Of a stretch of DNA of 64,000 nt, positions 52,248 to 61,330 are shown in pieces. The notes under the pieces were generated by a model. That model did no database searches, had not been told where the DNA came from, and worked only from the letters and a program-made list of their open reading frames with translations. The DNA is taken from positions 1,054,001 through 1,118,000 of the forward strand of contig NZ_RSEC01000036.1 in the NCBI RefSeq assembly GCF_003937945.1, read 5' to 3'. The stretch is from Amycolatopsis eburnea (GTDB lineage: Bacteria; Actinomycetota; Actinomycetes; Mycobacteriales; Pseudonocardiaceae). The position numbers and the translations under genes are program-made. How positions within the stretch are numbered: the stretch's first letter is position 1; each line of letters begins with the position of its first letter.

Positions 52248-52448
52248 TCACCGCTGTAATTCGCTCGGCCGCGGCCGGGCGTCTCACAAGCAGATCCCGC
52301 TGAAGCCGAGCGAACTCGTCGACGTGAAGCGCGAGCAGATCGCCGACGGGCTCCGCGGCGACACCACGAGTGGTCCGCGGCGGTTGTCGTCGAAACCGGC
52401 CAAGCCAACGCGCGGGGGTACTGGCGCGGGAACCACCTGGCTACAAAG

Positions 52449-52486
52449 AAGCGGCCCCACCCGACCGAAGTCGAGTGGGGCCGCTT
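52449..52486 (-). terminator. rho-independent terminator of the rpmH-to-jag operon
   Basis: AAGCGGCCCCAC and GTGGGGCCGCTT form a perfect 12-bp stem around a 14-nt loop that can itself pair partly. On the minus strand it is followed by TTCTTTG-type T-rich sequence. It starts 15 nt after the jag stop. Confidence 0.8.
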
Positions 52487-52500
52487 CGCCAAACCGGGTC

Positions 52501-53055
52501 TCAGGATTCCGGGAAGATCACCACGCGGCGCTTCGGGTCTTCGCCCTCGCTCTCGCTGGTGACGCCGGCGACCGTCGCCACCGCGTCGTGGACCACCTTG
52601 CGCTCGAACGGGCTCATCGGCTGGAGCCGCACCCGCTCGCCGCTCTGGAGGACCGACTCCGCCGTCGAGCGGCCGAGCTCGCGGAGCTCCTCGCGGCGGT
52701 CCGCGCGCCAGCCCGCGATGTCCAGCATCAGCCGGCTGCGCGAGCCGGTCTCCTGCTGGACCGCGAGGCGGGTCAGCTCCTGCAGCGCCTCGAGCACCGT
52801 GCCGCGGGGGCCGACGAGCTTCTCGAGGTCTTCGCCGCCGTCGATGCTGACGATCGCGCGGCCCGCTTCGACGTCCAGGTCGATGTCGCCGTCGTAGTCG
52901 AGCAGGTCGAGCAGGCGCTCGAGGTAGTCGCCGGCGATGTCGCCCTCTTGGACGAGGACGTCATCACCGCCGCCCGCCTTCTGCTCGCCGGCTTCGTCGG
53001 CGGCGGGGGTCACGTCGTCCTTATCGGCGTCGATCGTCTCGATCGTCTCCGACAT
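52501..53055 (-). CDS. khpB: RNA-binding protein KhpB/Jag
   Basis: 184 residues from ATG 53055 (GAGGAG 7 nt upstream; a second ATG directly before at 53058). An acidic N-terminal region (residues 1-40), a KH-type domain about 45-105 (DYLERLLDLLDYDGDIDLDV; GPRGTVLEALQELTRLAV) and a C-terminal R3H domain (about 120-180: SPFERKVVHDAVA and KRRVVIFP). KhpB/Jag binds RNA together with KhpA and affects cell shape and envelope in other bacteria. It lies in the operon order yidC-jag. Confidence 0.92.
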   Translation of the reverse strand: MSETIETIDADKDDVTPAADEAGEQKAGGGDDVLVQEGDIAGDYLERLLDLLDYDGDIDLDVEAGRAIVSIDGGEDLEKLVGPRGTVLEALQELTRLAVQQETGSRSRLMLDIAGWRADRREELRELGRSTAESVLQSGERVRLQPMSPFERKVVHDAVATVAGVTSESEGEDPKRRVVIFPES

Positions 53056-53085
53056 CATTCGTCTCCTCTCCGAACCGGTCGCGCC

Positions 53086-54186
53086 TCAGCGGCGCTTCCG
53101 GCCCGACTTCCTGGTCGAGTCTTTGAGAAGGCCCGGCACGCCGGTGCCGTTGTCCTTCGAGCCGTTCTGGCCGTTGGTCTCGGTGGGCGTCGAATCGCTC
53201 GCCGAAGACGTCTGGGCGAAGCCGTGGGCCGAACCCGCCTTCGTGACCTTCTTCGCGGTGCCGCCCTGGGCGGGCTGGTTCTTCTTCTGCTGGACCGGCT
53301 TCTGACCGACCTTCGGCGCGGTCGGCTTCTGGCCCGGCTTCGGGCCGAGCGACGCGCGCTTCTCCGCGGCCTCCGCCTTGCGGGCCGCCTCTTCCTTGTC
53401 GATCTTCGTGTAGACGAGCCGCTGCTGCATCAGGGTCCAGCCGTTGTTCGCCAGCCAGTAGAAGAGGAGGCCGAGCGGGAACAGCGCACCGAAGACGAGC
53501 ACACCGAGCGGGAAGATGTACATCGTCAGCTTGTTCATGATCGCGGTCTGCGGGGTGGCCGACGCGGCGTTCTGGCGGGCCACCGAGTGGCGCGCGGTGA
53601 GGTGCGTGGCGATCGACGCGACGATCATCAGGGGCAGCGCGACCGGGAGCACGCTCCAGTGGAAGCCGACGTTCGTGGCGCCGCCGCTGACGACGCCGAC
53701 ACCGTTGTAGACGGCCTCACCGAGGTTGACGCCGAAGAGCTTCGCGTTGACGTAGGACTCGACGTCGTGCTGGCTGAAGAAGTAGTTCTCGGTCTTCGGC
53801 CCGCCACCGGGCGGCGGCATCGTGAACGCGCGCAGGACGTGGTTCAGGCCGATGAAGACCGGGATCTGGAGCAGCATCGGCAGGCAGCTGCCGAGCGGGT
53901 TGACGCCGTGCTCGCGCTGGAGCTTCTGCATCTCCTGCGCCTGGCGCTGCCGGTCGCTCGCGTACTTCTTCTGGATCTTCTTCATCTCCGGCGCGAAGTC
54001 CTGCATCTTCTTCATCGACCGGACCTGGTTCACGAACGGCTTGAACATGATGCCGCGGACCGTGAACGTGAGGAAGATGATGCCGAGGATCCAGGCGACC
54101 GCCGTCGACTCCCCGAAGATGAACCCGAAGACCTTGTGCCAACACCAGAGGATGAAGGACACGGGGTAGTAGATGAAATCGAGCAC
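53086..54186 (-). CDS. yidC: membrane protein insertase YidC
   Basis: 366 residues, ATG start. Core fold with five to six hydrophobic segments, first MLDFIYYPVSFILWCWHKVFG. A cytosolic coiled loop follows the second segment (SMKKMQDFAPEMKKIQKKY), then LGSCLPMLLQIPVFIGLNH and VFGALFPLGLLFYWLANN. The C-terminal tail is basic and Gln/Lys-rich (KSGRKRR at the end), as in actinobacterial YidC, where it binds the ribosome. It inserts and folds membrane proteins with or without Sec. It is 5 nt from yidD. Confidence 0.97.
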   Translation of the reverse strand: MLDFIYYPVSFILWCWHKVFGFIFGESTAVAWILGIIFLTFTVRGIMFKPFVNQVRSMKKMQDFAPEMKKIQKKYASDRQRQAQEMQKLQREHGVNPLGSCLPMLLQIPVFIGLNHVLRAFTMPPPGGGPKTENYFFSQHDVESYVNAKLFGVNLGEAVYNGVGVVSGGATNVGFHWSVLPVALPLMIVASIATHLTARHSVARQNAASATPQTAIMNKLTMYIFPLGVLVFGALFPLGLLFYWLANNGWTLMQQRLVYTKIDKEEAARKAEAAEKRASLGPKPGQKPTAPKVGQKPVQQKKNQPAQGGTAKKVTKAGSAHGFAQTSSASDSTPTETNGQNGSKDNGTGVPGLLKDSTRKSGRKRR

Positions 54187-54191
54187 TGCTG

Positions 54192-54524
54192 CTACTCCTC
54201 GATCGGTGTTTCAGGTCGTCGGTGGCGCCACGAGAACTCCTCGGGCACGGGGTCGCGGCCGGGTGGCGTCCAGGGGCCGCAGCGCAGCAGCCGGCGCAGC
54301 GCGAGGTAGGAGCCACGGCCGGCACCGTGCCGGGTGAGGGCTTCGACTGCGTACGCGCTGCAGCTCGGGTAGAACCGGCAAGCCGGCGGGAGGAAGGGCG
54401 AGATCGCCTTGCGGTAGAGCTTGATGGGGAGCAGCAGGACCCAGGCGACGGGACCGGGGCGCGGGGGCGCGGGTTCGACGTCGTGGTCGTGGTCGTGCTC
54501 GGGGGTGGCTCGCATGCCGGTCAC
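54192..54524 (-). CDS. yidD: membrane protein insertion efficiency factor YidD
   Basis: 110 residues; ATG overlaps the rnpA stop (ATGA). Family core: LPIKLYRKAISPFLPPACRF, then YPSCSAYAVEAL, HGAGRGSYLALRRLLRCGPW. The three conserved cysteines (CRFYPSC and RCGPW) are present. A His/Asp-rich N-terminal addition of about 25 residues is unusual. It works with YidC in membrane insertion. Confidence 0.95.
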   Translation of the reverse strand: MTGMRATPEHDHDHDVEPAPPRPGPVAWVLLLPIKLYRKAISPFLPPACRFYPSCSAYAVEALTRHGAGRGSYLALRRLLRCGPWTPPGRDPVPEEFSWRHRRPETPIEE

Positions 54525-54955
54525 ACCGCTGATCCGTGGTCGGGGGTCGCGTCCGCGGGACGCGTCGGGCGGGGGACATCCCCGGCCGGACGGCGCGACA
54601 GCAGCCCCAGTCGACGGAGTGCGGCGTCGAGATCGGCACCCAGCTCGGCGCTGGACGCGGTCGACGACGGCGGCAATGCCCTAACGACCAACGCACAGCC
54701 GGGCGGCAGGGTTCCGAGCCGCGCGGAAACGAGGTGACGCAGCCGCCGGGTGACGCGGTGGCGGACCACCGAGTTGCCGACGGCCTTGCTCACCACAAAA
54801 CCCGCCCTGGCCGCCGACAGCACAGCGTCGGCGGCCCCGGACGGGTCCGTGGTCAGTGCGTGGACGACGAGGCGACGCCTGCCTGCCCGGGACCCGCGAC
54901 GGAGAACCACGCGGAAATCCTCGCTCCGCCGCAGACGTGCGGCAGCCGGCAGCAC
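54521..54955 (-). CDS. rnpA: ribonuclease P protein component
   Basis: 144 residues, GTG start. RRSEDFRVVLRRGSR at the start, RAGFVVSKAVGNSVVRHRVT then RRLRHLV, the conserved RNase P protein signature (usual RNR motif appears as RHR). A Pro/Asp-rich tail after residue 120 is an addition. It binds the RNA subunit that trims tRNA 5' ends. Overlaps yidD by 4 nt; rpmH lies 21 nt upstream. Confidence 0.95.
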   Translation of the reverse strand: MLPAAARLRRSEDFRVVLRRGSRAGRRRLVVHALTTDPSGAADAVLSAARAGFVVSKAVGNSVVRHRVTRRLRHLVSARLGTLPPGCALVVRALPPSSTASSAELGADLDAALRRLGLLSRRPAGDVPRPTRPADATPDHGSAV

Positions 54956-54976
54956 GGCGCGCCCCGACGTGCCGGA

Positions 54977-55120
54977 TCAGGCGGACAGCGCGGCGCGGCC
55001 CTTGCGACGACGGCCAGCCAGGATGGCCCGGCCGGCACGCGTCCGCATGCGCAGGCGGAAGCCGTGCGTCTTGGCGCGGCGGCGGTTGTTCGGCTGGAAG
55101 GTGCGCTTACCCTTGCTCAC
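54977..55120 (-). CDS. rpmH: 50S ribosomal protein L34
   Basis: 47 residues, GTG start (CAGGAGAAGCA precedes it). The whole chain is the L34 signature: SKGKRTFQPNNRRRAKTHGF, RLRMRTRAGRAILAGRRRKG. Divergent from dnaA, as in most Actinobacteria. Confidence 0.97.
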   Translation of the reverse strand: MSKGKRTFQPNNRRRAKTHGFRLRMRTRAGRAILAGRRRKGRAALSA

Positions 55121-55696
55121 TGCTTCTCCTGTGTGTCGCGTCGGGCGGGAAGAATCTCTTCCCCCCACCTGGCGTGTCGTGCGGGCGCACGGCAGTCTCT
55201 GGTGTCTCCTACCAACGTGTGGCCTCGTCACGACGAGCGACGACAACGTGGGCACGCGAATAGCACCCGTCGCATACGGGAGACCTTACGAGGGTACGCA
55301 CCCCCGTCGGGCGGCCGGTAAGCACCCCCTCGGCCACGGTACGCGACCGGCTCGCGGGGCCGAGATCATCGACGCCGCGGCACCGAATGGCAACACGCCG
55401 TACACCGTGAAATGCTGGCCGCCGAGGATGCCTTGTGGCAGCGGGCGGGGCTTGTTAGCGTGCCCCTCTCGGGTCACCGGTCGAGGTGCACGAGTATCCG
55501 GGTGGTGGAGTGCCCACCGGCGTACGACGAGCCCGCAGGTGGCGTCGCCGCGGGTCGCCGTACATTAGTGCACAGCTGTGGACAACTATGTGGATATTCG
55601 CTGTGCCGGTGCACACGCGGGTCCGCTGCGGAGCGCGGGCCGCGTGACCAGGGGCGTTCGGCCGTCCACGCCGACGAGGGGAGGGGAGCCAGTCAG
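55121..55696. other. rpmH-dnaA intergenic region
   Basis: 576 bp with no gene I can support. Divergent promoters for rpmH and dnaA must lie here, but I see no unambiguous -35/-10 pair. DnaA boxes occur at 55566-55597 (separate entry). A GGGGAGG and GAGGGGAG stretch ends just before the dnaA start and supplies its ribosome binding site. Confidence 0.6.
55566..55597. promoter_or_regulatory. DnaA boxes upstream of dnaA
   Basis: TAGTGCACA (55566), TGTGGACAA (55577, the complement of TTGTCCACA, a perfect actinobacterial box) and TGTGGATAT (55589). They lie 100 nt before the dnaA start and probably allow autoregulation by DnaA. Confidence 0.65.
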
Positions 55697-57307
55697 GTGT
55701 CGGAGCACCAGCACAATCTGGGTGTCATCTGGGAACAGGTGGTACGCGAACTTTCGGACGGGACCCTGTCCCCGCAGCAGCGCGCGTGGATGCGCGTCAC
55801 CCGCCCGATCGGCCTGCTCGACGGCACCGCTCTGCTGGCGGCTCCCAGCGACTTCGCGAAGGAAGCGATCGAACGCGGCCTGCGCGGCGCGATCACGGAC
55901 GCGCTCTCCCGGCGGCTCGGCCGCGCCATCTCGCTCGCGGTGAAGGTCGACAGCGCCGAAGCGGTCGCCCCGGCCCCCGCTCCCCGCTACGCGCCGTCAC
56001 CCGGCCGGGTGGAAAACGGCGCGAGCCCCGAGCCCGTCCCGTCGCTGCCGGCCAACGGCGCGCCGATGATGCCCCCGCCGCGTCCCGAACCCGTTCCGCC
56101 GCTGCCGCCGCACCAGGCCGTCGCCGCGAAGCCGGACGAGGGGGACGACACCGACGAAGAGGTGGACGAAGAAGGCGACGCGCTCGCCGCCGTCCACGAG
56201 ATCTGGCCGACGTTCTCCGGGCAGCCGATCGCCGGCCAGCCCTACACCGCGCCGGCGCAGCCGCAGACGTCGAAGACGAAGCTGAACGAGAAGTACACGT
56301 TCGACACCTTCGTCATCGGCGCGTCCAACCGCTTCGCGCACGCGGCCGCGGTCGCCGTCGCCGAAGCGCCCGCCCGCGCGTACAACCCGCTCTTCATCTG
56401 GGGTGAGTCCGGGCTCGGCAAGACGCACCTGCTGCACGCGGTCGGCCACTACGCGCAACGGCTCTTCCCCGGCATGCGCGTCCGGTACGTCTCGACCGAA
56501 GAGTTCACGAACGACTTCATCAACTCGCTGCGCGACGACCGCAAGGTCGCCTTCCAGCGGCGCTACCGCGACATCGACATCCTGCTCGTCGACGACATCC
56601 AGTTCCTGGAAGGCAAAGAAGGTACGCAGGAAGAGTTCTTCCACACCTTCAACACCCTCCACAACGCGAACAAGCAGATCGTCGTCAGCTCCGACCGCCC
56701 GCCGAAGCGCCTCGAGACGCTGGAAGACCGGCTGCGGACCCGGTTCGAGTGGGGCCTGATCACCGACATCCAGCCGCCCGAACTGGAGACGCGCATCGCG
56801 ATCCTCCGGAAGAAGGCGGCGCAGGACAGGCTGGCGGTGCCCGGCGAGGTCCTGGAGTTCATCGCTTCGCGCGTCGAGGCGAACATCCGGGAGCTCGAAG
56901 GCGCGCTCATCCGCGTCACGGCGTTCGCGTCGCTGAACCAGCAGCCGGTCGACGTCGGGCTCGCGGAGATCGTGCTGCGGGACCTGATCCCGGACTCGCA
57001 CGCGCCTGAGATCACCGCGCCGACCATCATGGGCGTCACGGCCGAGTTCTTCGACGTGACGCTCGACGACCTGTGCGGCCCCGGCAAGACGAAGGCGCTC
57101 GCCACGGCCCGCCAGATCGCGATGTACCTCTGCCGCGAGCTGACCGACATGTCGCTGCCGAAGATCGGGCAGACGTTCGGCGGCCGCGACCACACCACCG
57201 TCATGCACGCGGACAAGAAGATCCGCAAGGAGATGGCCGAGCGCCGGCGCATCTACGACCAGGTGCAGGAGCTGACGTCGCGCATCAAGCAGCGCGCCCG
57301 CCAGTAG
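55697..57307 (+). CDS. dnaA: chromosomal replication initiator DnaA
   Basis: 536 residues from GTG 55697. Domain I: HNLGVIWEQVVRELSDGTLS. Domain II (about 90-195) is a long Pro-rich and then acidic linker (DEGDDTDEEVDEEGD). Domain III (AAA+): GESGLGKTHLLHAVGHYAQ from about residue 236, ILLVDDIQFLEG as Walker B, and NIRELEGALIRV. Domain IV: GRDHTTVMHADKKIRKEM recognises the DnaA boxes. It unwinds oriC in the gap that follows and is probably autoregulated by boxes at 55566-55597. Confidence 0.98.
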   Translation: MSEHQHNLGVIWEQVVRELSDGTLSPQQRAWMRVTRPIGLLDGTALLAAPSDFAKEAIERGLRGAITDALSRRLGRAISLAVKVDSAEAVAPAPAPRYAPSPGRVENGASPEPVPSLPANGAPMMPPPRPEPVPPLPPHQAVAAKPDEGDDTDEEVDEEGDALAAVHEIWPTFSGQPIAGQPYTAPAQPQTSKTKLNEKYTFDTFVIGASNRFAHAAAVAVAEAPARAYNPLFIWGESGLGKTHLLHAVGHYAQRLFPGMRVRYVSTEEFTNDFINSLRDDRKVAFQRRYRDIDILLVDDIQFLEGKEGTQEEFFHTFNTLHNANKQIVVSSDRPPKRLETLEDRLRTRFEWGLITDIQPPELETRIAILRKKAAQDRLAVPGEVLEFIASRVEANIRELEGALIRVTAFASLNQQPVDVGLAEIVLRDLIPDSHAPEITAPTIMGVTAEFFDVTLDDLCGPGKTKALATARQIAMYLCRELTDMSLPKIGQTFGGRDHTTVMHADKKIRKEMAERRRIYDQVQELTSRIKQRARQ

Positions 57308-58106
57308 CACTTCTCCCTTACCGCACAACGGCTTCGGGGCGTCCGCACACAGTGGACGCCCCGAAGTCGTCTTCGGCGTGCGCTGGCGAAATTCGTGGAA
57401 CTTCTTTGTACACAGCCGAGTTTCCCCATGGTGTGGGCAGTTTGCCCACAGTGCCAACGGATCCCCCAACAGCGACGACGCGGATTCCGTCCACACCCCG
57501 TCCCCAGGTGATCCACAGCGCATCCACACCCTTGTCCACGCTGATTCCACAGGTTGCCCACATTCTGTGCACAGGCGGAGCCGATCACTCGGTAGGGCGA
57601 TTCGGACCCCTCCCGGCACCCCCAGAGCCTGGGGACGGATCGCCCCACACCTGGGGACAACCGTGGGGACAACTGGGGATGACTGTGGACGGATCGGCGA
57701 CCGCCCGAATCCATCCACCGACGCCCCGATCTGCCCACAGGTCCGCCACCAGGGTTCTCCACACGCCCGCGAGCGCCCCGACCTGCGCGAACGAGCTCCA
57801 TCCACACAATCCACAACGCTTACTACTGCTACTGCCCTTAGATCTTTTCCAAGAGAGAACAAAACAAAAACAGGCGATGGACGAAGTTGGGGACAGCCGC
57901 GAGAACGTGTCGTCAAGTCGACAAAGTCAAGGGGAGGCCGAGGTGACGTCGGCCGCCGCGACGGCCTAACGTGGACGCCTGCACCTGGTCCGCGCTCCGG
58001 CCGCTCGCGCGGAGGGCGGACCGGCCGGAGGGGGCAGCCGGTCACTGTCCCGCGAGAAGAGGCCTGGCCCGAGCCACCGCGGCTCGGTCGTCGAAAGGAT
58101 GCGCGC
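57308..58106. other. replication origin oriC
   Basis: Gene-free 799 bp between dnaA and dnaN. At least thirteen DnaA-box-like nonamers in both orientations, among them TTGTACACA (57406), TTGCCCACA (57442, 57554), TGATCCACA (57509), GCATCCACA (57520), TTGTCCACG (57532), TGTGGACGG (57684), TTCTCCACA (57755), CCATCCACA (57798) and CAATCCACA (57807). An AT-rich stretch at about 57818-57875 (with AACAAAACAAAAACA) could be the unwinding element. Position and content are as expected for an actinobacterial oriC. Minus-strand genes to the left and plus-strand genes to the right also fit replication starting here. Confidence 0.93.
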
Positions 58107-59240
58107 ATGAAGATCCGCGTCGAGCGTGACGGGCTCGCCGACGCCGTCGCGTGGGTGGCCAGAAGCCTCCCCTCCCGGCCTCCCGTGCCGGTTCTCGGCG
58201 GTGTCCTCCTCGACGCCGGTCCGGACGGCGACACCGACGCACTGACCGTCTCGGGCTTCGACTACGAGGTTTCCGCGACCGTGGGCGTCCCGGCGACCAT
58301 CGCCGACGGCGGCCGCCTGCTGGTCTCCGGCCGCCTCCTCGCCGACATCACCAAGGCGCTGCCCGCGCAGCCGGTCGAGATCTCCGTCGACGGCGCGCGC
58401 GCCACCATCACGTGCGGCAGCGCGCGCTTCTCCCTGCCGACCATGCCGGTCGAGGACTACCCGCAGCTGCCGTCCCAGCCCGCCTTCGCGGGCGAGCTCG
58501 CCGGCGACGCGTTCGGCCAGGCCGTCACCCAGGTCGTCGTCGCCGCGGGCAAGGACGACACCCTGCCGATGCTGACCGGCATGCGGCTCGAGATCTCCGG
58601 CAGCTCGCTGACCCTGGTCGCGACCGACCGCTTCCGGCTCGCCATGCGCGAGTTCACCTGGCAGCCGGCCGAGGGCCTGGCCGACGCCGCGGTGCTCGTC
58701 CCGGCGCGCACCCTCGCCGAGGCGGCCAAGACGCTCGGCGCGAGCGGCGCCACCATCCGCCTCGCCCTCGCCAGCGGCGAAGGCCTGCTCGGGCTGTCCG
58801 GTTCCGGCCGCTACACGACGACCCGCCTGCTCGACGCGGAATTCCCGCCGTACCGCCAGTTGCTGCCCGCGTCGCACACCTCACGCGCGGTCATCGACGT
58901 GTCCGCTCTCACCGAGTCCATCAAGCGCGTTTCGCTGGTGGCGGAGCGGGGGACTCAGGTACGACTGGAGTTCGGGGACAACACGCTGCGGTTGTCCGCG
59001 GGCGGCGACGACGAGGGAAGCGCCGAAGAGGAGCTTCAGGTCGAGTACGAAGGTGATCCGGTGACCATCGCGTTCAACCCGGGTTACCTCGTCGACGGCC
59101 TCGGCGCGCTCCACAGCGACCGGGCGGAACTGACGTTCACCACGCCGAACCGCCCCGCGCTGATCAAGCCCGCCGACGCCGAGGGCAACGTCGTCCCCGG
59201 CTACCTCTACCTCCTGATGCCGGTCCGCCTGCCGGGCTGA
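58107..59240 (+). CDS. dnaN: DNA polymerase III beta subunit (sliding clamp)
   Basis: 377 residues from ATG 58107, with GAAAGGA upstream. Three repeated clamp domains: MKIRVERDGLADAVAWVARS, FGQAVTQVVVAAGKDDTLPM, VIDVSALTESIKRVSLVAE. Ends in YLLMPVRLPG, the conserved clamp C-terminus (M-P-x-R). It tethers the polymerase to DNA. Follows oriC. Confidence 0.97.
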   Translation: MKIRVERDGLADAVAWVARSLPSRPPVPVLGGVLLDAGPDGDTDALTVSGFDYEVSATVGVPATIADGGRLLVSGRLLADITKALPAQPVEISVDGARATITCGSARFSLPTMPVEDYPQLPSQPAFAGELAGDAFGQAVTQVVVAAGKDDTLPMLTGMRLEISGSSLTLVATDRFRLAMREFTWQPAEGLADAAVLVPARTLAEAAKTLGASGATIRLALASGEGLLGLSGSGRYTTTRLLDAEFPPYRQLLPASHTSRAVIDVSALTESIKRVSLVAERGTQVRLEFGDNTLRLSAGGDDEGSAEEELQVEYEGDPVTIAFNPGYLVDGLGALHSDRAELTFTTPNRPALIKPADAEGNVVPGYLYLLMPVRLPG

Positions 59241-59274
59241 CCCGCACCTTTTCCTGAGCACGTAAGGGGATCTC

Positions 59275-60165
59275 ATGGTTCAGCTCGGTCTGATCGGCCT
59301 GGGCAAGATGGGCTTCAACATGCGTGAGCGGCTGCGCGCGGCCGGTCACGAGGTGGTCGGCTACGACCGCAACCCGGACGTCTCCGACACGACGTCGCTC
59401 GAAGACCTGGTGTCCAAACTGGACGGCCCGCGGATCGTCTGGATCATGGTCCCGGCCGGCGAGCCGACCCGGCAGACCGTCACCGAGCTGAGCAACCTGC
59501 TCGCCGACGGCGACATGGTCATCGACGGCGGCAACTCGAAGTACACCGACGACAAGCTGAACGCCGACCTGCTCGCGGCGAAGAACATCGGCTACGTCGA
59601 CTGCGGCGTGTCCGGTGGCGTGTGGGGCAAGGACAACGGCTACGGCCTGATGGTCGGCGGTGCGGCCGCCGACGTCGAGAAGGCGATGCCGATCTTCGAC
59701 GCGCTGCGTCCGGAGGGTCCGCGCGAAGAGGGCTTCTCGCACGCCGGCGACGTCGGCGCGGGGCACTACGCGAAGATGATCCACAACGGCATCGAGTACG
59801 GCATGATGCAGGCCTTCGCCGAAGGCTTCGAGCTGCTCGAGGCCGCGAAGGTCGTCAAGGACGTACCCGCGGTGATCAAGGGCTGGCAGCGCGGCACGGT
59901 CGTCCGGTCCTGGCTGCTCGACCTGCTCGTGCGCGCGCTCGACGAGGACCCGGAGCTGGACGACCTCGAAGGCTACGTCGAGGATTCCGGCGAAGGCCGC
60001 TGGACGCTGGAAGAGGCGATCAACAACGCGGTGCCGGCGCCGGTCATCTCGGCGGCGCTCTTCGCGCGGTTCGCTTCGCGCCAGGAGCACTCGGCCGCGA
60101 TGCGCGCGGTCGCCGCGCTGCGCAACCAGTTCGGCGGGCACGCCGTGAAGAAGGTCGGCGGATAA
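59275..60165 (+). CDS. gnd: 6-phosphogluconate dehydrogenase, short NAD-type
   Basis: 296 residues, ATG start with AAGGGG. Rossmann motif GLIGLGKMGFNM at about 5-16; catalytic-loop motifs GVSGGVWG (about 116-123) and KMIHNGIEYG (about 168-177). This is the short, decarboxylating, probably NAD-dependent Gnd (about 300 residues) rather than the long 470-residue type. It yields ribulose 5-phosphate. gnd between dnaN and recF is a known actinomycete feature (Streptomyces too). Confidence 0.93.
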   Translation: MVQLGLIGLGKMGFNMRERLRAAGHEVVGYDRNPDVSDTTSLEDLVSKLDGPRIVWIMVPAGEPTRQTVTELSNLLADGDMVIDGGNSKYTDDKLNADLLAAKNIGYVDCGVSGGVWGKDNGYGLMVGGAAADVEKAMPIFDALRPEGPREEGFSHAGDVGAGHYAKMIHNGIEYGMMQAFAEGFELLEAAKVVKDVPAVIKGWQRGTVVRSWLLDLLVRALDEDPELDDLEGYVEDSGEGRWTLEEAINNAVPAPVISAALFARFASRQEHSAAMRAVAALRNQFGGHAVKKVGG

Positions 60166-60175
60166 GGAGCAGCTG

Positions 60176-61330
60176 GTGTATCTGCGTCACCTGCAGGTCA
60201 CCGACTTCCGCTCCTGGCCGCAGGCCGATCTCGCGCTCGAACCGGGGCCGACCGTGCTGGTCGGCCAGAACGGTCGCGGCAAGACCAACCTGCTGGAGGC
60301 GATCGGGTACGTCGCGACGCTGGGCTCGCACCGCGTCGCGACGGACGCGCCGCTGATCCGGCACGGCTGCGAGCGCGCGCTGGTGCGGGTCGCGGTGGTC
60401 AACGACGACCGCGAGCTGACCGTCGAGCTGGAGATCACGGCGGGCCGCGCGAACCGCGCCCGGGTCAACCGCGGCCAGGTCAGCAGGCCGCGGGACGTGC
60501 TCGGGATCCTGCGCACGGTGCTGTTCTCGCCGGAGGACCTGGCGCTCGTGCGGGGCGATCCCGGCGAGCGCCGCCGGTTCCTCGACGAGCTGCTCGTGCT
60601 GCGGGCGCCGCGGTACGCCGGGGTCCGCGCGGACTACGAGAAGGTGCTGAAGCAGCGCAACGCCCTGCTCAAGACGGCCGGGAAACGGCGTACGGGCCGC
60701 GAAGACCCGTACGCGCTTTCGACGCTGGAAGTCTGGGACGACCACCTCTCGGTGGCGGGCGCGGAGCTGCTGGCCGCGCGCCTGAACCTCGTCGCGGACC
60801 TCGGGCCGCACGCGGCCGCGGCGTACCTGGGGGTGGCGCCGGACTCCCGGCCGGCGAAGATCGCGTACCGCTCGTCGCTGGGTGCCGCCCTGCCGCCGAC
60901 GTACGGCGTCCCGGACGGGGAACGCGCGCAACCCGATGTCCTCAAGGACGTCTTGCTCAAGGCGCTCGGTGAAGCCCGGAAGGCCGAACTCGAGCGCGGG
61001 ATCAGCCTGGTCGGCCCGCACCGGGACGAGCTGGAGCTGATCCTGGGCGAGGCGCCGGCCAAGGGCTACGCGAGCCACGGCGAGTCGTGGTCGTTCGCGC
61101 TGGCCCTCCGGCTCGGCAGCTACGAGCTGCTGCGCGGGGAGGCAGGCGAACCGGTGCTGCTGCTCGACGACGTGTTCGCCGAGCTGGACCGCAAGCGCCG
61201 GGCCCGGCTGGCCGAGGTGGCGGCGAGCGCCGAGCAGGTGCTGGTGACCGCCGCGGTCGACGAAGACGTGCCCAGCGAGCTGGCCGGCGGCCGGTTCGTG
61301 GTGGCGGATGGCGAGATCACGCGTGGCTGA
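60176..61330 (+). CDS. recF: DNA replication and repair protein RecF
   Basis: 384 residues, GTG start with AAGGAG 7 nt upstream. Walker A GQNGRGKTNLLEAIG at about 33-47; signature and Walker B toward the end, LLLDDVFAELDRKRR. SMC-like ATPase that helps load RecA at gaps through RecOR. Overlaps dciA by 8 nt. Confidence 0.96.
   Translation: MYLRHLQVTDFRSWPQADLALEPGPTVLVGQNGRGKTNLLEAIGYVATLGSHRVATDAPLIRHGCERALVRVAVVNDDRELTVELEITAGRANRARVNRGQVSRPRDVLGILRTVLFSPEDLALVRGDPGERRRFLDELLVLRAPRYAGVRADYEKVLKQRNALLKTAGKRRTGREDPYALSTLEVWDDHLSVAGAELLAARLNLVADLGPHAAAAYLGVAPDSRPAKIAYRSSLGAALPPTYGVPDGERAQPDVLKDVLLKALGEARKAELERGISLVGPHRDELELILGEAPAKGYASHGESWSFALALRLGSYELLRGEAGEPVLLLDDVFAELDRKRRARLAEVAASAEQVLVTAAVDEDVPSELAGGRFVVADGEITRG

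Larger units (their letters stand above)
52096..52448. other. gene-free stretch between rsmG and jag with parS sites
   Basis: No ORF here looks real: both strands have open frames, but only as GC-rich shadows. The stretch carries two more parS sites (52189 and 52232). About 200 bp beyond them (52248-52448) have no feature that I recognise. It probably serves as a ParB loading region. Confidence 0.6.

Noticed and set aside
52064..52492. Minus-strand open frame of 142 codons between rsmG and jag
   Set aside because: It spans parS sites and the terminator hairpin and has no recognisable sequence; it is best seen as non-coding.
57378..58106. Coding extension of dnaN into oriC
   Set aside because: The in-frame read is full of DnaA boxes and has no family similarity; MKIRVERDGLADAV at 58107 is the standard clamp start.
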